DNA of 64,000 nt from Mycolicibacterium arenosum (GTDB taxonomy: Bacteria; Actinomycetota; Actinomycetes; Mycobacteriales; Mycobacteriaceae). The translations under genes were made by a program, and so were the position numbers. The DNA is taken from the NCBI RefSeq assembly GCF_024320865.1, contig NZ_JANDBD010000004.1, positions 248,001 to 312,000 on the forward strand, read 5' to 3'. Shown in pieces: positions 29,991-40,215 of the stretch (the first letter of the stretch is position 1; each line of letters opens with the position of its first letter). The notes beneath the pieces are model-generated. The model was not told the origin of the DNA. It did no database searches and worked only from the letters and a program-made list of their open reading frames with translations.

Positions 29991-31804
29991 CACGAGCCGC
30001 CTCCTCCCCCTCCGCCGCCGCCTCCGCCACCGCCGCCGCCACTGCTGCTGGAGCCGCCGCTGCTCGACGACGACTGCGACGCGGTGTAGGCGCCTATCGA
30101 CGACGACAACGCCGACTCGAAGCTGTCGAAGTCCGGGCCGCTGGAGGACCCGGTGAAGTTGCTCTGAGTGGTCGACGACGACGTGGAGTACCACTGCGGT
30201 TGCGGGGCAACGGTACCCGTCGCCTCCTGGTACTTCTTCGCCCACAGCGCCGCGGTTCCGGCCGCCACCGCGAACGGGATGTACGCCGTGTAGAGGTCCT
30301 TGCGGGCCGCGAAGTCGAACCGGCTCTCCGCGGAGTCCGTGGCGATCAGACGGTGGAAACCGCCCGCTTGCGACCACAGTTGGCGGCCCGCGGCGGTGCG
30401 CCGGGTACCGACACCGTCGGCCCACGCCCGCACCGAGAAGACGAAGAACGCGGCGAAGGGCAGGCCCCACATCGTCGTCGGGAGGCCCCAGCGGAAGAAC
30501 CCGCAGATCGCCGCGATGAACGCCAGCGCGTTCGCGGTGCGGACCCAGAGTTCCTTCCTGCGGGGAACCAGCAGGCCGCTGTCCAGCGCCCACTTCTTCA
30601 CGGCATCGGCCATGTCGGTCTTCGCGCGATTCAGCTTCTCGCCCGCCGTCGCCTGCTTGGTCGCCCGGAACTCCGCTCCCGGTGACATCACCTTGAGGGC
30701 GGCGCCCACCGCGACGCCCACCGGGTCGAGGTCGGCCCACGCGGCGCCGTGCGCGAGACCCCGGATGGTCCACTGTGTTTCGCTGACCTGATCGAGTTCG
30801 ACGAACCGCCGCTCGGCCAGATGGAACAGCGTCGCGGTGAGGCCGTTGCCAGGCACCGACTCCGTGCGGATGTACTCGAGTTGCACCGGCCCCAGGCCCG
30901 CCGGGGGCGTGTACTGCACAGGGAACCCCGGCTCGGGTTCGACAGTCGTGCGGTACCAGAGGAACGCGCCGCCTGCGGCGAGCACGCTCAGGCCGAGCAC
31001 GATCGCCGCGCCGGTGACCGATTGCCCGAGGATCCGGTCCCACGTGTACGGCCACGGCAGCGATGTGCGCGCAGGGGTCGGCACGTCCACGCCCGCGCGC
31101 AACGTCACCGGAGTGCGCGGCGGCAATCCGGCGGCCGTGAGTTCCACGGTGCCGCCCGAGATCGTCAGGTCGGTACACCGGCTGCCGACGCCGTAGCCGA
31201 CCGAGCACTGCGCGCCCGTGACGTCGCCGGGCAGCGTCGCCGTGACGTGCACGCGGTCGATCTCGTTGTTCCACGACGGCGCGATGACGTTCCAGAAGAA
31301 CACCGACGTCGCGTTCGGGTCACCCTCGGTCGTCGCGAAGTCGCGGTTCTCCCCCGTGCTGCCGGGATCGAGGACGCCGGGGATCGTGTAGCGGATCTCG
31401 TAGACGTGGGTGCCCGGCCAGAGCGTGCTGTCGGGGTCGCCGATCTTCGCGACGCGGAACCGGTCACCGTCCTCCCACAGCAGCTGATACGACACCGGCT
31501 CGCCGTCGAGAAGGATCGAGGTGATCTCGGGCCGCTGGCGCACGGTCGGACTGTTCGGGTTGGCGACGTCCCAGTATCGGAAGATGCCGTGCCTGCCGGA
31601 GGGGAACTCACCGGTGATCGTCTCGACAGCGGTGAGATCACCGTCGGCGCTGACGGTGAACGCGGCGTCGTAGTCGCTGATCACGACGGGATCGTCGACG
31701 GTGGACGACGCCGCTCCGCCGGTGAACACCAGCGGCCACAGCAACCCGAACGCGACCAGCATCAACAGGATCAGCCACCCGATGATCCGTCGCACGCGCC
31801 TCAC
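29987..31804 (-). CDS. DUF2207 membrane protein with poly-glycine tail
   Basis: A 605-residue protein with an N-terminal hydrophobic segment (IIGWLILLMLVAFGLLWPLVFTGGA), a large extracytoplasmic DUF2207 domain (DGDLTAVETITGEFPSGRHGIFRYW...), a second helix (GAAIVLGLSVLAAGGAFLWY), a cytoplasmic region, further helices (ALAFIAAICGFF; TMWGLPFAAFFVFSV) and a Ser/Gly-rich tail ending in 15 consecutive glycines, then Ser-Trp. YciQ-type proteins of this family end similarly and travel with LemA. GTG 31804 overlaps the priA stop and lemA overlaps its own stop, giving a coupled series. Function unknown. Confidence 0.9.
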   Translation of the reverse strand: MRRVRRIIGWLILLMLVAFGLLWPLVFTGGAASSTVDDPVVISDYDAAFTVSADGDLTAVETITGEFPSGRHGIFRYWDVANPNSPTVRQRPEITSILLDGEPVSYQLLWEDGDRFRVAKIGDPDSTLWPGTHVYEIRYTIPGVLDPGSTGENRDFATTEGDPNATSVFFWNVIAPSWNNEIDRVHVTATLPGDVTGAQCSVGYGVGSRCTDLTISGGTVELTAAGLPPRTPVTLRAGVDVPTPARTSLPWPYTWDRILGQSVTGAAIVLGLSVLAAGGAFLWYRTTVEPEPGFPVQYTPPAGLGPVQLEYIRTESVPGNGLTATLFHLAERRFVELDQVSETQWTIRGLAHGAAWADLDPVGVAVGAALKVMSPGAEFRATKQATAGEKLNRAKTDMADAVKKWALDSGLLVPRRKELWVRTANALAFIAAICGFFRWGLPTTMWGLPFAAFFVFSVRAWADGVGTRRTAAGRQLWSQAGGFHRLIATDSAESRFDFAARKDLYTAYIPFAVAAGTAALWAKKYQEATGTVAPQPQWYSTSSSTTQSNFTGSSSGPDFDSFESALSSSIGAYTASQSSSSSGGSSSSGGGGGGGGGGGGGGGSW

Positions 31805-33801
31805 CCTATGTGCAAGGGGTCGATCTGGATACGAACCGGTTGCTGATCGCGTCGCGCGCTCGACACCCCGGTGGCGCGGCGCAGGGCGGCCGCCAGGTCC
31901 AGCCCACGGGTGCGGGGCACGCGAATCAGCATGCGGCTCAGCACCTCGTCGACGGGGTGTCCCGACGGCCGACGGGCCGCCGACGGCAGGTCCACCGGAC
32001 CCAGCAGATCCGCGTCGTCGGGAAGCGCTGCGGTGTGCAGGAGTGAAGCGACGGCACCGGCCGCGCCGTCGATCGCGGCCAGGTGGACGGCCGGCGGCAG
32101 GCCGACCTCCGCGCGCGATTCGAGCTCGGATTCGGCGTGCGCCACCGGATCCCACCGGATCAGCGCCTGCACCGTCGGGATCGCCGACTCGGCCACCACC
32201 GCGACCACGCCGCCGTCGCTTCCCGAGCGAACCAGCGCGGCGGCCGCCATCCACCGGCGCAGCGCGTCCTCGGCGGCGCGCAGGTCCTGCCTGCCCAGCA
32301 GCGCCCAGGCGTCCAGCAGCAGGGCCGCGCCGTAGCCGCCGAGCGCCCGAGGCTCGGCCCCGGGCGTGGCGACCACGACCGCGGGCGCGTCGGGAACCTC
32401 GGCGACCATCGCGTCCCCGCCGGAGGTGATGACCGTGGTGCCGGGGAACGCCCGGCCCAGTTCCTCGGCGGTGCGACGGGCGCCGACGACGACCGCGCGC
32501 ACCGAATCGGAACCGCACCGGCCGCAACGCAGGGCGGAGTCGGCACGGCCACACCAGCGGCACACCGCGCCCGCGGGGTTGCGTTCGGGCAGCGACATCG
32601 GCCCGGTGCAGTGCCTGCAGCGCGCGATCTCGCGGCACTTGCCACAGGCCAGGGCGGGAACGTAGCCGCGGCGCGGCACCTGAACCAGGACCGGCCGATC
32701 GGCGGCCAGTGCGGATCTGGCCGCCGACAGTGCCATCGTCGGCAGCCGCGCGGTCATCGCGGCCGAGTCACGCTCCTGCTGGAAGTTGCTGTCCTCCAGG
32801 GCGCTGACGCGCGGCGCCCTGGCGCGCACCGTCGCGCGGGCAGCCACCAGGTCGTGCGCCCACCCGCTGCGCACCAGCGCGTGGGCCTCGGCGGTGCGCG
32901 AGTAGCCGCCGATGACCGCGGCGCAGCGGAGTTGGTGAGCGCGCAGCATCGCCACCTCACGGGCGTGCGGGTAGGGCGCGCGGGGTTCGGCGAGGCTGTC
33001 GTCGCCGTCGTCCCAGACGAGCACCAGCCCCAGCGCGGCGACGGGAGCGAACACGGCACTGCGCGTGCCGATGACGAACCTCGCCTGGCCGCGTAGCGCG
33101 GCGAGCCAGCGCCGGTATCGCTGCGACGGGCCGAGTCCCGCGGACAGCGCGACCACCCTGCTCTGGTCGAGGTGCCGGGTCGCCGCCGCGTGCAGGGCGT
33201 CGACGTCGCGCTGATCGGGCACCACCGCGAGCGCGGCCCGACCCGATGCCACGACGGTGGCGGCCGCCTCGACGAGCCGGTCGGTCCACGACTCACCCGG
33301 TAACGCCTGCCACACCGCCCGCGCGGCGCGACCCTCGCGTAGTGCCGCGAGGAACTGCTGCCCGCCGGTGTAGGCGGCCCACCCGGCGTCGTCCACGGGG
33401 TCGACCACCAGCGGATCCAGTTCGGGCGCAGCCTGTTTCTCGACGGTCGCGTGGCGCGGCGGGATCGCCAACCGCAGCACGTCGGGGCGGGTGCCCGCGT
33501 AGCGTGCGGCCACCGCCTCGGCGAGCCTGCGCACGTCGGGGGTCAGCACCCGTTCCGGCGAGACCACTCGCTCGAGCCAGCCCAGCTTGCCCTCGTGGTC
33601 GGTCTCCCAACGCCTTTCCAGCACGAAGCCGTCGACCAGCCTGCCGTGGAACCGAACCTTGACCCGTACGCCGGGCTGGGCGTCGTCCGACTGTTCCGCG
33701 GTGACGAGGTAGTCGAAGTCGCGGTCGAGGTGCGGCACCGCGAGCATCGGCAGCACCCTGGCGATCGGCTCGAATTCCGCCGCCTGCCTGGTGGTCGTCA
33801 C
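31801..33801 (-). CDS. priA: PriA-family primosomal protein lacking helicase motifs
   Basis: Replication-restart protein. The 666-residue sequence has the PriA 3'-DNA-binding N-terminus ([19 protein letters not shown]...[16 protein letters not shown]) and the zinc-binding array [13 protein letters not shown]...[16 protein letters not shown]. The helicase core is degenerate: where Walker A should be, it reads [12 protein letters not shown], and the DEAH box is replaced by VWDDGDD. This is known for actinobacterial PriA, so the protein probably acts structurally rather than as a helicase. GTG 33801 overlaps the YhhN gene stop. Confidence 0.93.
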   Translation of the reverse strand: MTTTRQAAEFEPIARVLPMLAVPHLDRDFDYLVTAEQSDDAQPGVRVKVRFHGRLVDGFVLERRWETDHEGKLGWLERVVSPERVLTPDVRRLAEAVAARYAGTRPDVLRLAIPPRHATVEKQAAPELDPLVVDPVDDAGWAAYTGGQQFLAALREGRAARAVWQALPGESWTDRLVEAAATVVASGRAALAVVPDQRDVDALHAAATRHLDQSRVVALSAGLGPSQRYRRWLAALRGQARFVIGTRSAVFAPVAALGLVLVWDDGDDSLAEPRAPYPHAREVAMLRAHQLRCAAVIGGYSRTAEAHALVRSGWAHDLVAARATVRARAPRVSALEDSNFQQERDSAAMTARLPTMALSAARSALAADRPVLVQVPRRGYVPALACGKCREIARCRHCTGPMSLPERNPAGAVCRWCGRADSALRCGRCGSDSVRAVVVGARRTAEELGRAFPGTTVITSGGDAMVAEVPDAPAVVVATPGAEPRALGGYGAALLLDAWALLGRQDLRAAEDALRRWMAAAALVRSGSDGGVVAVVAESAIPTVQALIRWDPVAHAESELESRAEVGLPPAVHLAAIDGAAGAVASLLHTAALPDDADLLGPVDLPSAARRPSGHPVDEVLSRMLIRVPRTRGLDLAAALRRATGVSSARRDQQPVRIQIDPLHIG

Positions 33802-34493
33802 CGCTCCGGTGTAGCAGCGGCGTCCGACGTGCGGCAGAAGAAGAACCCCGCGGTGATGAGCATCAGCGACGCCGCGTACACCCACCAGATCGGAACGGCC
33901 AGCGCCTCGGACCGGAGTACGAACCTGCCGATCCCGATCATCCCGTCGGAGACCGCGAAGCAGACCGCGCCCAACGCCGTCCACACCGTGGGCAGGTCGG
34001 CACACAGCGCCGCGCAGACCATCGCGCCGAGGACCGCGATGTAGAGCGTCACCGGCACCGTCATGCCCTCGGCCGTGAGCGCGGGCCAGAACCACACCAG
34101 CAGCCCGACGCACACACAGATCAGCGCGGCGGCCGCGATGATCCGCGGCCCGGTGCGGACGAACAGCGGAATCAGTGCCGCCAGGAAGCACAGGTGCGCG
34201 ACCAGGAAGGCCCCGAGGCCCAGCACGAACGACGGCTCCCACCACGGCATGGCGAGCAGGAAGTCGCCCGCCGCCGAGAACATCAGGGCGGGCACCATCC
34301 AGCGCCGCTCGCGGGCCTTCGGGTGGCTCAGCGCGGCGACGGCCAACAGCACCGCGGCGAGCGCCTTGACGGCGGGTTGCAGGGCGAACTGGCCGGTGAG
34401 TTCGGCGCCGGCGGGCAACCGCACCGCGGTGACGATGAGGAACACACCGTAGGCTGCGCCGACCGCAACGGCGGCGCACCACAGCAGCCGCAT
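33798..34493 (-). CDS. YhhN-family integral membrane protein
   Basis: A 231-residue protein with about eight hydrophobic helices, such as [74 protein letters not shown] and [15 protein letters not shown], plus the family segment [15 protein letters not shown]. YhhN relatives include animal lysoplasmalogenases (TMEM86). It is the usual neighbour of priA in mycobacteria. ATG 34493 and ATG 34520 (MGTPYAPRR...) are both possible; the latter overlaps the divergent esterase start. Confidence 0.88.
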   Translation of the reverse strand: MRLLWCAAVAVGAAYGVFLIVTAVRLPAGAELTGQFALQPAVKALAAVLLAVAALSHPKARERRWMVPALMFSAAGDFLLAMPWWEPSFVLGLGAFLVAHLCFLAALIPLFVRTGPRIIAAAALICVCVGLLVWFWPALTAEGMTVPVTLYIAVLGAMVCAALCADLPTVWTALGAVCFAVSDGMIGIGRFVLRSEALAVPIWWVYAASLMLITAGFFFCRTSDAAATPER

Positions 34494-34518
34494 CCGTCGC
34501 GGTGCGTACGGTGTCCCC

Positions 34519-35460
34519 ATGCCGGTCTCAGACGACAAGCCAGCCCTCGATGCCATCCTGGAGAAGGTACTGGAAGCCGTGCCCTTCCAGTTGACGACCG
34601 ACGGAGGAGCCGAGGCGGCTCGGCAGCGGTTCCGCGATCTGCCGCGGCGTCCGGTGCACGAGCATCTGCGGGTCGAGGACCGCTCGATCGCCGGAGTACC
34701 GGTCCGGCTGTACTGGCCGACGGAGGAGACCTCCACTACCGCACCGCCCCCGATCGTGCTGTTCTTCCACGGCGGCGGTTGGGTGGTCGGCGATCTCGAC
34801 ACCTACGACGGAACGGCGCGCGAGCACGCCGTGGGCGCCGGCGCCCTGGTCGTCTCGGTCGACTACCGGTTGGCGCCGGAGCATCCGTTCCCGGCGGCCG
34901 TCGACGACGTGTGGGCCGTGACGCAGTGGGTGGCCGAGCACGGACGGGAGCTGGGCGCCGACCCGAACCGGCTCGCCGTGGCGGGTGATTCGGCTGGCGG
35001 CAACCTCGCAGCCGTGGTCGCACAGCTGGCCCGCGACGCCGGCGTGGACCTCGCGCTGCAACTGCTCTGGTACCCGGCCACGACGTGGGACACGTCGCTG
35101 CCGTCGTTCACCGAGAACGCCGACGCACCGATTCTGGCGCTCGACGCGGTCGCCGAGTTCTCGAAGTGGTACGCCGGCCACGTGAACACGCGCGAGGCTC
35201 CCGCGACGCTGATCCCCGCGCGCAGCGCGAACCTGGCGGGGTTGGCGCCCGCCTACATCGCGGTCGCGGGCCACGACCCGTTGCGTGACGACGGGGTGCA
35301 GTACGGCGAACTGCTCCGCGCCGCGGGGGTGGCTGCCGAGGTGCACAACGCGCAGACCCTGGTGCACGGCTATCTCGGCTACGCGGGGATCGTGCCCGCG
35401 GCCACCGAGGCGACGGATCGGGGCCTCGCCGGACTGCGCGCCGCGCTGCACTCGGACTGA
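34519..35460 (+). CDS. Alpha/beta-hydrolase esterase, hormone-sensitive-lipase family (LipH/LipI-like)
   Basis: Carboxylesterase of 313 residues with the HSL oxyanion motif [11 protein letters not shown] (HGGG 84-87), nucleophile Ser158 in GDSAGG, the acid in [11 protein letters not shown] and the catalytic His in [10 protein letters not shown]. It acts on short-chain acyl esters; the natural substrate is unknown. In M. tuberculosis the lipH/lipI genes sit beside the YhhN-family gene and priA, as here. TACGGT six bases before ATG 34519 and no ribosome site indicate a leaderless message. Confidence 0.93.
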   Translation: MPVSDDKPALDAILEKVLEAVPFQLTTDGGAEAARQRFRDLPRRPVHEHLRVEDRSIAGVPVRLYWPTEETSTTAPPPIVLFFHGGGWVVGDLDTYDGTAREHAVGAGALVVSVDYRLAPEHPFPAAVDDVWAVTQWVAEHGRELGADPNRLAVAGDSAGGNLAAVVAQLARDAGVDLALQLLWYPATTWDTSLPSFTENADAPILALDAVAEFSKWYAGHVNTREAPATLIPARSANLAGLAPAYIAVAGHDPLRDDGVQYGELLRAAGVAAEVHNAQTLVHGYLGYAGIVPAATEATDRGLAGLRAALHSD

Positions 35461-35546
35461 CCACCGGGCGCGCGAGCGGTACCCCCGGTACCGGATACCG
35501 TCGCGCGGGCGTAGGTTGTCTGCCAACTGATTGTGGGAGGCGACTC

Positions 35547-37022
35547 GTGACAACACCCGATTACCAGACCGTCATCGTCGGCGCGGGCTTCGCGGGCATC
35601 GGCGCCGGGATCGAACTCGACCGGGCGGGCCAGGGCGACTACCTCATCCTGGAAGCCGGAGCCGAGCCCGGCGGCACCTGGTACTGGAACACCTATCCCG
35701 GTATCGCGGTGGACATCCCGTCGTTCTCCTATCAGTTCTCGTTCGAGCAGAGCGCCGACTGGTCGCGCACCTACGCCCCCGGCCGCGAGCTGAAGGCGTA
35801 CGCCGAGCACTGCGTCGGGAAGTACGGGCTGCGCCGCAAGATCCGGTTCCACACCACGGTCGTGGCCGCCACGTTCGACGACGGCACCGACACCTGGCGG
35901 CTGGATTTCGAGGACGGCGACTCCCTCACGGCGCGGTACGTGATCAACGCCAGCGGCGTGCTGACCGTGCCGAAGTCGCCCGACATCGACGGCGTCGACT
36001 CGTTCGGCGGCGTCACGATGCACACCGCCCGCTGGGACCACGGCCAGGACCTGACCGGCAAGCGCGTCGCGATCATCGGCACCGGCGCGTCGGCCGTGCA
36101 GATCGTTCCCGAGATCGCCGACAGGGTGGCGCATCTGGACGTGTATCAGCGCACGCCCATCTGGTGCTTCCCGAAGTTCGACTGGCGGTTGGGGACGCTC
36201 GCGCGATGGGCGATGCGGATGCCCGGCGGCAAGGTGCTGCAGCGTCTGCTCAGCCAGGCCTACGTCGAGGTGACGTTCCCGCTGTCCGCGCAGTACTACG
36301 GCGTGTTCCCGTTGGCGAAGCACTCCGAGAAGCTCGGCAGGGCCTACCTCAAACGGCATGTCCACGACCCCGTGGTCCGCGAGAAGCTGACCCCGCAGTA
36401 CGCGGTCGGGTGCAAGCGGCCCGCGTTCCACAACTCGTATCTTCAGACCTACAACCGCGACAACGTGGAACTCGTCACGGAGCCGATCGAGAAGATCACC
36501 GGCTCCGGGGTGGTCACGGCCGACGGAGTCCTGCGCGACGTCGACGTGCTGATCCTCGCGACCGGCTTCAAGGTCCTCGACGTCGATGCGGTGACGTTCG
36601 AGGTCACGGGCAGCGACGGGCGCACCCTGGCCGGCTTCTGGGAGGAGAACCGGATGCAGGCCTACGAGGGTGTGAGCGTGCCCGGCTTCCCCAACTTCTT
36701 CTCGATCATGGGCCCGTACGGCTACGTCGGCTCGTCGTACTTCGCGCTCATCGAGGCGCAGACCCACCACATCCTGCGCTGCCTGCAGCGCGCACAGCGC
36801 GACGGGGCGACGCGGGTCGAGGTGTCGCAGGAGGCGAACGACCGGTTCTTCGCCGAGATGATGAGCAAGCGGCACCGCCAGGTGTTCTGGCAGGACAGCT
36901 GCCAACGGGCTAACAGCTACTACTTCGACCGCAACGGCGACGTCCCGCTGCGGCCCACCTCGACCCCGGAGGCCGTGCTGCGCAGCAGGCGTTTCCCGCT
37001 CGAGGATTACGAGATCGTCTGA
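35547..37022 (+). CDS. Flavin-containing monooxygenase, Baeyer-Villiger type
   Basis: FAD/NADPH-dependent monooxygenase of 491 residues. It shows the FAD Rossmann motif VGAGFAGIGAG (11-21), the Baeyer-Villiger fingerprint FGGVTMHTARW (153-163, F-x-G-x3-H-x3-W), the NADPH motif IGTGASAVQ (177-185) and a late ATGF motif (LATGFKVLD). Substrates are probably ketones, steroids or xenobiotics. GTG 35547 follows gggaggcg. It is convergent with the dehydrogenase gene 15 bp downstream. Confidence 0.92.
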   Translation: MTTPDYQTVIVGAGFAGIGAGIELDRAGQGDYLILEAGAEPGGTWYWNTYPGIAVDIPSFSYQFSFEQSADWSRTYAPGRELKAYAEHCVGKYGLRRKIRFHTTVVAATFDDGTDTWRLDFEDGDSLTARYVINASGVLTVPKSPDIDGVDSFGGVTMHTARWDHGQDLTGKRVAIIGTGASAVQIVPEIADRVAHLDVYQRTPIWCFPKFDWRLGTLARWAMRMPGGKVLQRLLSQAYVEVTFPLSAQYYGVFPLAKHSEKLGRAYLKRHVHDPVVREKLTPQYAVGCKRPAFHNSYLQTYNRDNVELVTEPIEKITGSGVVTADGVLRDVDVLILATGFKVLDVDAVTFEVTGSDGRTLAGFWEENRMQAYEGVSVPGFPNFFSIMGPYGYVGSSYFALIEAQTHHILRCLQRAQRDGATRVEVSQEANDRFFAEMMSKRHRQVFWQDSCQRANSYYFDRNGDVPLRPTSTPEAVLRSRRFPLEDYEIV

Positions 37023-37036
37023 ATCTGCACCGAGAC

Positions 37037-37795
37037 CTAGAACTGCACCCCGCGGGTCAGCGCGCCGTCCACCAGCAGGTTGGTGCCCGTGATGAAGCTC
37101 GCCGCCGAACTACTCAGGAAGACAACGGCATTCGCGACCTCCTGCGGCGTCGCCATGCGGCCCGTCGGGTTCAGGCCGAGCGCCGTGGCGAACAGTTCGG
37201 GGTCGTTCTCCTCGATGGACGACCACACGCCGCCGGGGAAGTAGGTGTTGCCGGGACTCACGGTGTTGGCCCGCACGCCCCTGCCCGCGAGTTGACCGGC
37301 CAGGCCCTGCGTGTAGTGGATGATCGCGGCCTTCACGGTGCCGTACGGACCGGCGGCGAAGTCGATCTCGCGCCCGGACACGCTCGAGATCGTGACGATG
37401 GAGCCAGCGCCCGAGGCGAGCAGGTGCGGCAGCGCCGCCTCGACCAGACCGACCGTCCCCATGAGGTCGACGTCGAAGCTGCTCCGCCAGTTGTCCGGAT
37501 TGTTCGGAATCGCAAGGGCGCTCACGTTCGCGACGAGTCCGTCGATGCCGCCGAGGGCCTCCGCGGCGCCGGCCACCCAGGCGGCCACCGCGGCCGTGTC
37601 GGCCACGTCGACGGGTGTGCCGAGTGCGGTGCCGGCCGACGCCAGGTCGGACTGCGCGGTCTCGACCGCGTCGGCGGTCCGCGCGCAGAACGCGACCGCG
37701 GCGCCTTCGGCGAGCAGCCCCTCCACGACGGCGCGACCGATGCCCCGCGTGCCGCCGGTGACGAGAAACCGCTTGCCGTTCAGACCCAGCTCCAT
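37037..37795 (-). CDS. Short-chain dehydrogenase/reductase
   Basis: A 252-residue classical SDR: cofactor motif TGGTRGIG (13-20), structural NVSAL in place of NNAG (90-94), catalytic Ser138 region (TISSVSG), Tyr151 and Lys155 (YGTVK). The NVS replacement is slightly unusual. The Arg at position 39 in FCARTAD suggests NADP preference. It is 15 bp downstream of the formamidase-like gene on the same strand, so the two are probably co-transcribed. Substrate unknown. Confidence 0.92.
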   Translation of the reverse strand: MELGLNGKRFLVTGGTRGIGRAVVEGLLAEGAAVAFCARTADAVETAQSDLASAGTALGTPVDVADTAAVAAWVAGAAEALGGIDGLVANVSALAIPNNPDNWRSSFDVDLMGTVGLVEAALPHLLASGAGSIVTISSVSGREIDFAAGPYGTVKAAIIHYTQGLAGQLAGRGVRANTVSPGNTYFPGGVWSSIEENDPELFATALGLNPTGRMATPQEVANAVVFLSSSAASFITGTNLLVDGALTRGVQF

Positions 37796-37810
37796 GGTGA
37801 CACCCTTCGG

Positions 37811-38824
37811 TTAGTAGTTGACTGCGCCCAACGAACCTGCTGCACTGCGTAACTCGTTGTGGACGCCGCCGTACGCGACTGCCGCGGGCAGCAACCTCTT
37901 GTCGATCTTCGTCACCGCGCTGTAGTTGGTGTCGACGACGTTCGCGATCGGCGTCTGCGAGATCTGGGTCAGCAACTGATAGGCGTCCAACCTGTCCAGC
38001 CCGTACAACTCGCCGAGCCAGGTGATCATCTCGACTTGCCCGGCGCGCCAGGCCTCTTCGAGCGGCCGGCCCGACCCGATGCACATCAGGTGGGTGTCGT
38101 TCTCCAGCCGCGGCCAGGCGGGTCCGCCGCCCTTGATCAGATCGACGATCGCGGTGACGTGCATGGCGCCCTCGACCGCCGTGCCGCACGACTCCCCCTC
38201 GCCCTGCCGGTAGTGTCCGTCGCCGAGCGAGAACAGCGCGCCGTCGACGTTGACCCGGAGGAAACACGTTGTGCCCGCGGCCATTTCCGGGGTGTCCATG
38301 TTGCCGCCGAAGTAGTCGGGTACCAGCGACGTCCGTACCTCCCGCCGTGCCGGCGCGACGCCGACCGTGCCGAGCATGGGGTTGGCGGGCAGTCGCACCG
38401 AGAAGTCGCTGGCGTGCGCGGTGAAGCCCAGCGTGTGGGTGCCCGCGTCGTAGTCGTAGAGGTAGGTGCGCTCGGGCAGCGGGTCCTGCAACGTCGGGCT
38501 GACCGGAATGCTGGTCAGCCCGCCGAAGAACGGGATCAGCGTCGACGCGCCCCACGTCCGCGCGGGCGTGAGATCGACGAGGTGCACGGCGAGGGTGTCC
38601 CCCGGTTTCGCGCCCTCGATCCAGAACGGCCCCGTCTGCGGGTTGAGGTCCTCGGTGTTCAGGGCCGTGGTCGCCACGTCGTCGCGGCTGGTGATGCGGC
38701 CACCGTACGCGTCCTCGGTCCACAGCGTCAGCACCGTTCGCGGCACGATGCGCATCACCGGTTCGGCGCCGCCGAAGGTGTAGGCCAGCTGATCCGGTGT
38801 CGGCACGAACGTCACGTGGTCCAT
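37811..38824 (-). CDS. Acetamidase/formamidase family protein
   Basis: A 337-residue amide hydrolase of the FmdA/AmdA family, which releases ammonia from small amides. Visible blocks are AVHLVDLTPARTWGASTLIPFFGGL, GVAPA, FGGNMDTPEMAAGTTCFLRVNVDGALFSLGDGHYRQGEGE (metal- and substrate-site region) and NVVDTNYSAVTKIDKRLLP. ATG 38824 is used, with ATG 38833 as alternative. It begins just after the metK terminator hairpin, so it needs its own promoter in the short gap, or is expressed by read-through. Confidence 0.88.
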   Translation of the reverse strand: MDHVTFVPTPDQLAYTFGGAEPVMRIVPRTVLTLWTEDAYGGRITSRDDVATTALNTEDLNPQTGPFWIEGAKPGDTLAVHLVDLTPARTWGASTLIPFFGGLTSIPVSPTLQDPLPERTYLYDYDAGTHTLGFTAHASDFSVRLPANPMLGTVGVAPARREVRTSLVPDYFGGNMDTPEMAAGTTCFLRVNVDGALFSLGDGHYRQGEGESCGTAVEGAMHVTAIVDLIKGGGPAWPRLENDTHLMCIGSGRPLEEAWRAGQVEMITWLGELYGLDRLDAYQLLTQISQTPIANVVDTNYSAVTKIDKRLLPAAVAYGGVHNELRSAAGSLGAVNY

Positions 38825-38850
38825 GCCCACCATCCTGGCCGAAACGACGA

Positions 38851-38880
38851 AGCGCCGCCGACGAAGTCGTCGGCGGCGCT
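38851..38880 (-). terminator. metK terminator hairpin
   Basis: A perfect 14-bp inverted repeat (agcgccgccgacga / tcgtcggcggcgct), in practice a 12-bp stem with a 6-base loop. It begins 12 bp after the metK stop and is followed on the minus strand by the T-rich tcgtcgtttcgg. This is the usual form of a mycobacterial intrinsic terminator with an imperfect U-tract. Confidence 0.8.
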
Positions 38881-38892
38881 CCGGCGCAGGAC

Positions 38893-40101
38893 TTAGACCG
38901 AGGCCTTGAGCTCCTCGACCTTGTCGGTGCGCTCCCACGGCAGGTCGATGTCGGTCCGGCCGAAGTGGCCGTACGCGGCGGTCGGTGCGTAGATCGGGCG
39001 CAGCAGGTCGAGGTCGCGGACGATCGCACCGGGACGCAGGTCGAAGACCGACGTGATGGCCTTCTCGATCCGATCCGGGTCGACGGTCTCGCTGCCGAAC
39101 GTCTCAACGAACAATCCGACGGGGGCGGCCTTGCCGATGGCGTAGGCGACCTGAACCTCGACGCGCTCGGCGAGGCCGGCGGCGACGACGTTCTTCGCCA
39201 CCCAGCGCATCGCGTACGCGGCGGAGCGGTCCACCTTCGACGGATCCTTGCCGGAGAAGGCGCCGCCGCCGTGGCGAGCCCACCCGCCGTACGTGTCGAC
39301 GATGATCTTGCGACCGGTCAGGCCGGCGTCACCCATCGGACCGCCGAGGACGAACTTGCCGGTCGGGTTCACCAGCAGACGCGGTGACGAGGTGTCCATC
39401 GTGTCGTGGCCGAGCTCGGCCAGCACGGTGTCGATCACGTGCTTCTTGATGTCGGGTGACAGCTGACCGTCGAGGTCGATGCCGTCGGCGTGCTGAGTGG
39501 ACAGCACGACGGTGTCGAGGCGCACCGGCGTCGTGCCGTCGTACTGGACGGTTACCTGGGTCTTGCCGTCGGGCCGCAGGTAGTCGAGCGTGCCGTTCTT
39601 GCGTACCTCGGTCAGCTTGCGCGACAACCGGTGCGCCAGCGCGATGGGCAGCGGCATCAGCTCGGGGGTGTCCCTGATGGCGTAGCCGAACATCAGACCC
39701 TGGTCGCCGGCGCCCTGAAGGTCCAGCGGGTCGGCACCGCCCTCGACACGGGTCTCGTGGGCGGTGTCGACACCCTGGGCGATATCCGGCGACTGACGGC
39801 CGATGCCGATGTTGACGCCGCAGGTCTCGCCGTCGAAGCCCTTGTCCGACGAGTCGTAACCGATGTCGAGAACGCGCTTGCGCACCGTGTCGTTGATGTC
39901 GGCGAAGGCCTCCTTGGCTGAGGTGGTGACCTCGCCCATGACGTGCACCTGGCCGGTGGTCACAGCCGTCTCGACCGCGACGCGGGACTTGGGATCCCCG
40001 GCGAGCAGCGAGTCGAGAATCGAGTCGCTGATGGCGTCACAGATCTTGTCGGGGTGTCCTTCGGTTACCGACTCACTGGTAAACAGCCGGGCTTTGCTCA
40101 C
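38893..40101 (-). CDS. metK: S-adenosylmethionine synthetase
   Basis: Makes SAM from ATP and methionine. The 402-residue protein has the conserved [48 protein letters not shown] and [23 protein letters not shown] blocks. GTG 40101 ([12 protein letters not shown]) has ggaaaggga 7 bp upstream, whereas the ATG at 40119 lies before that site. The 114 bp up to coaBC contain its promoter or leader; I saw no SAM riboswitch consensus. Confidence 0.97.
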   Translation of the reverse strand: MSKARLFTSESVTEGHPDKICDAISDSILDSLLAGDPKSRVAVETAVTTGQVHVMGEVTTSAKEAFADINDTVRKRVLDIGYDSSDKGFDGETCGVNIGIGRQSPDIAQGVDTAHETRVEGGADPLDLQGAGDQGLMFGYAIRDTPELMPLPIALAHRLSRKLTEVRKNGTLDYLRPDGKTQVTVQYDGTTPVRLDTVVLSTQHADGIDLDGQLSPDIKKHVIDTVLAELGHDTMDTSSPRLLVNPTGKFVLGGPMGDAGLTGRKIIVDTYGGWARHGGGAFSGKDPSKVDRSAAYAMRWVAKNVVAAGLAERVEVQVAYAIGKAAPVGLFVETFGSETVDPDRIEKAITSVFDLRPGAIVRDLDLLRPIYAPTAAYGHFGRTDIDLPWERTDKVEELKASV

Positions 40102-40215
40102 GGTGCGATCCCTTTCCAATGCTTAGTCAAGCAAATCATGTTTTCATTCCGGTGCAGCCAAGCGTCTGCACCAGCTGTTCGCAACACTTATGCGCAGCGT
40201 GTCGCGTGGTTCGCG

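Noticed and set aside
29990..31274. 606-codon frame that would fuse an Arg-rich leader to LemA
   Set aside because: The leader is a shifted reading of the DUF2207 gene, including its glycine tract; LemA has a good GTG start at 29990.
40102..40215. SAM riboswitch before metK
   Set aside because: The 114-bp gap has no recognisable SAM-riboswitch core or expression-platform hairpin.
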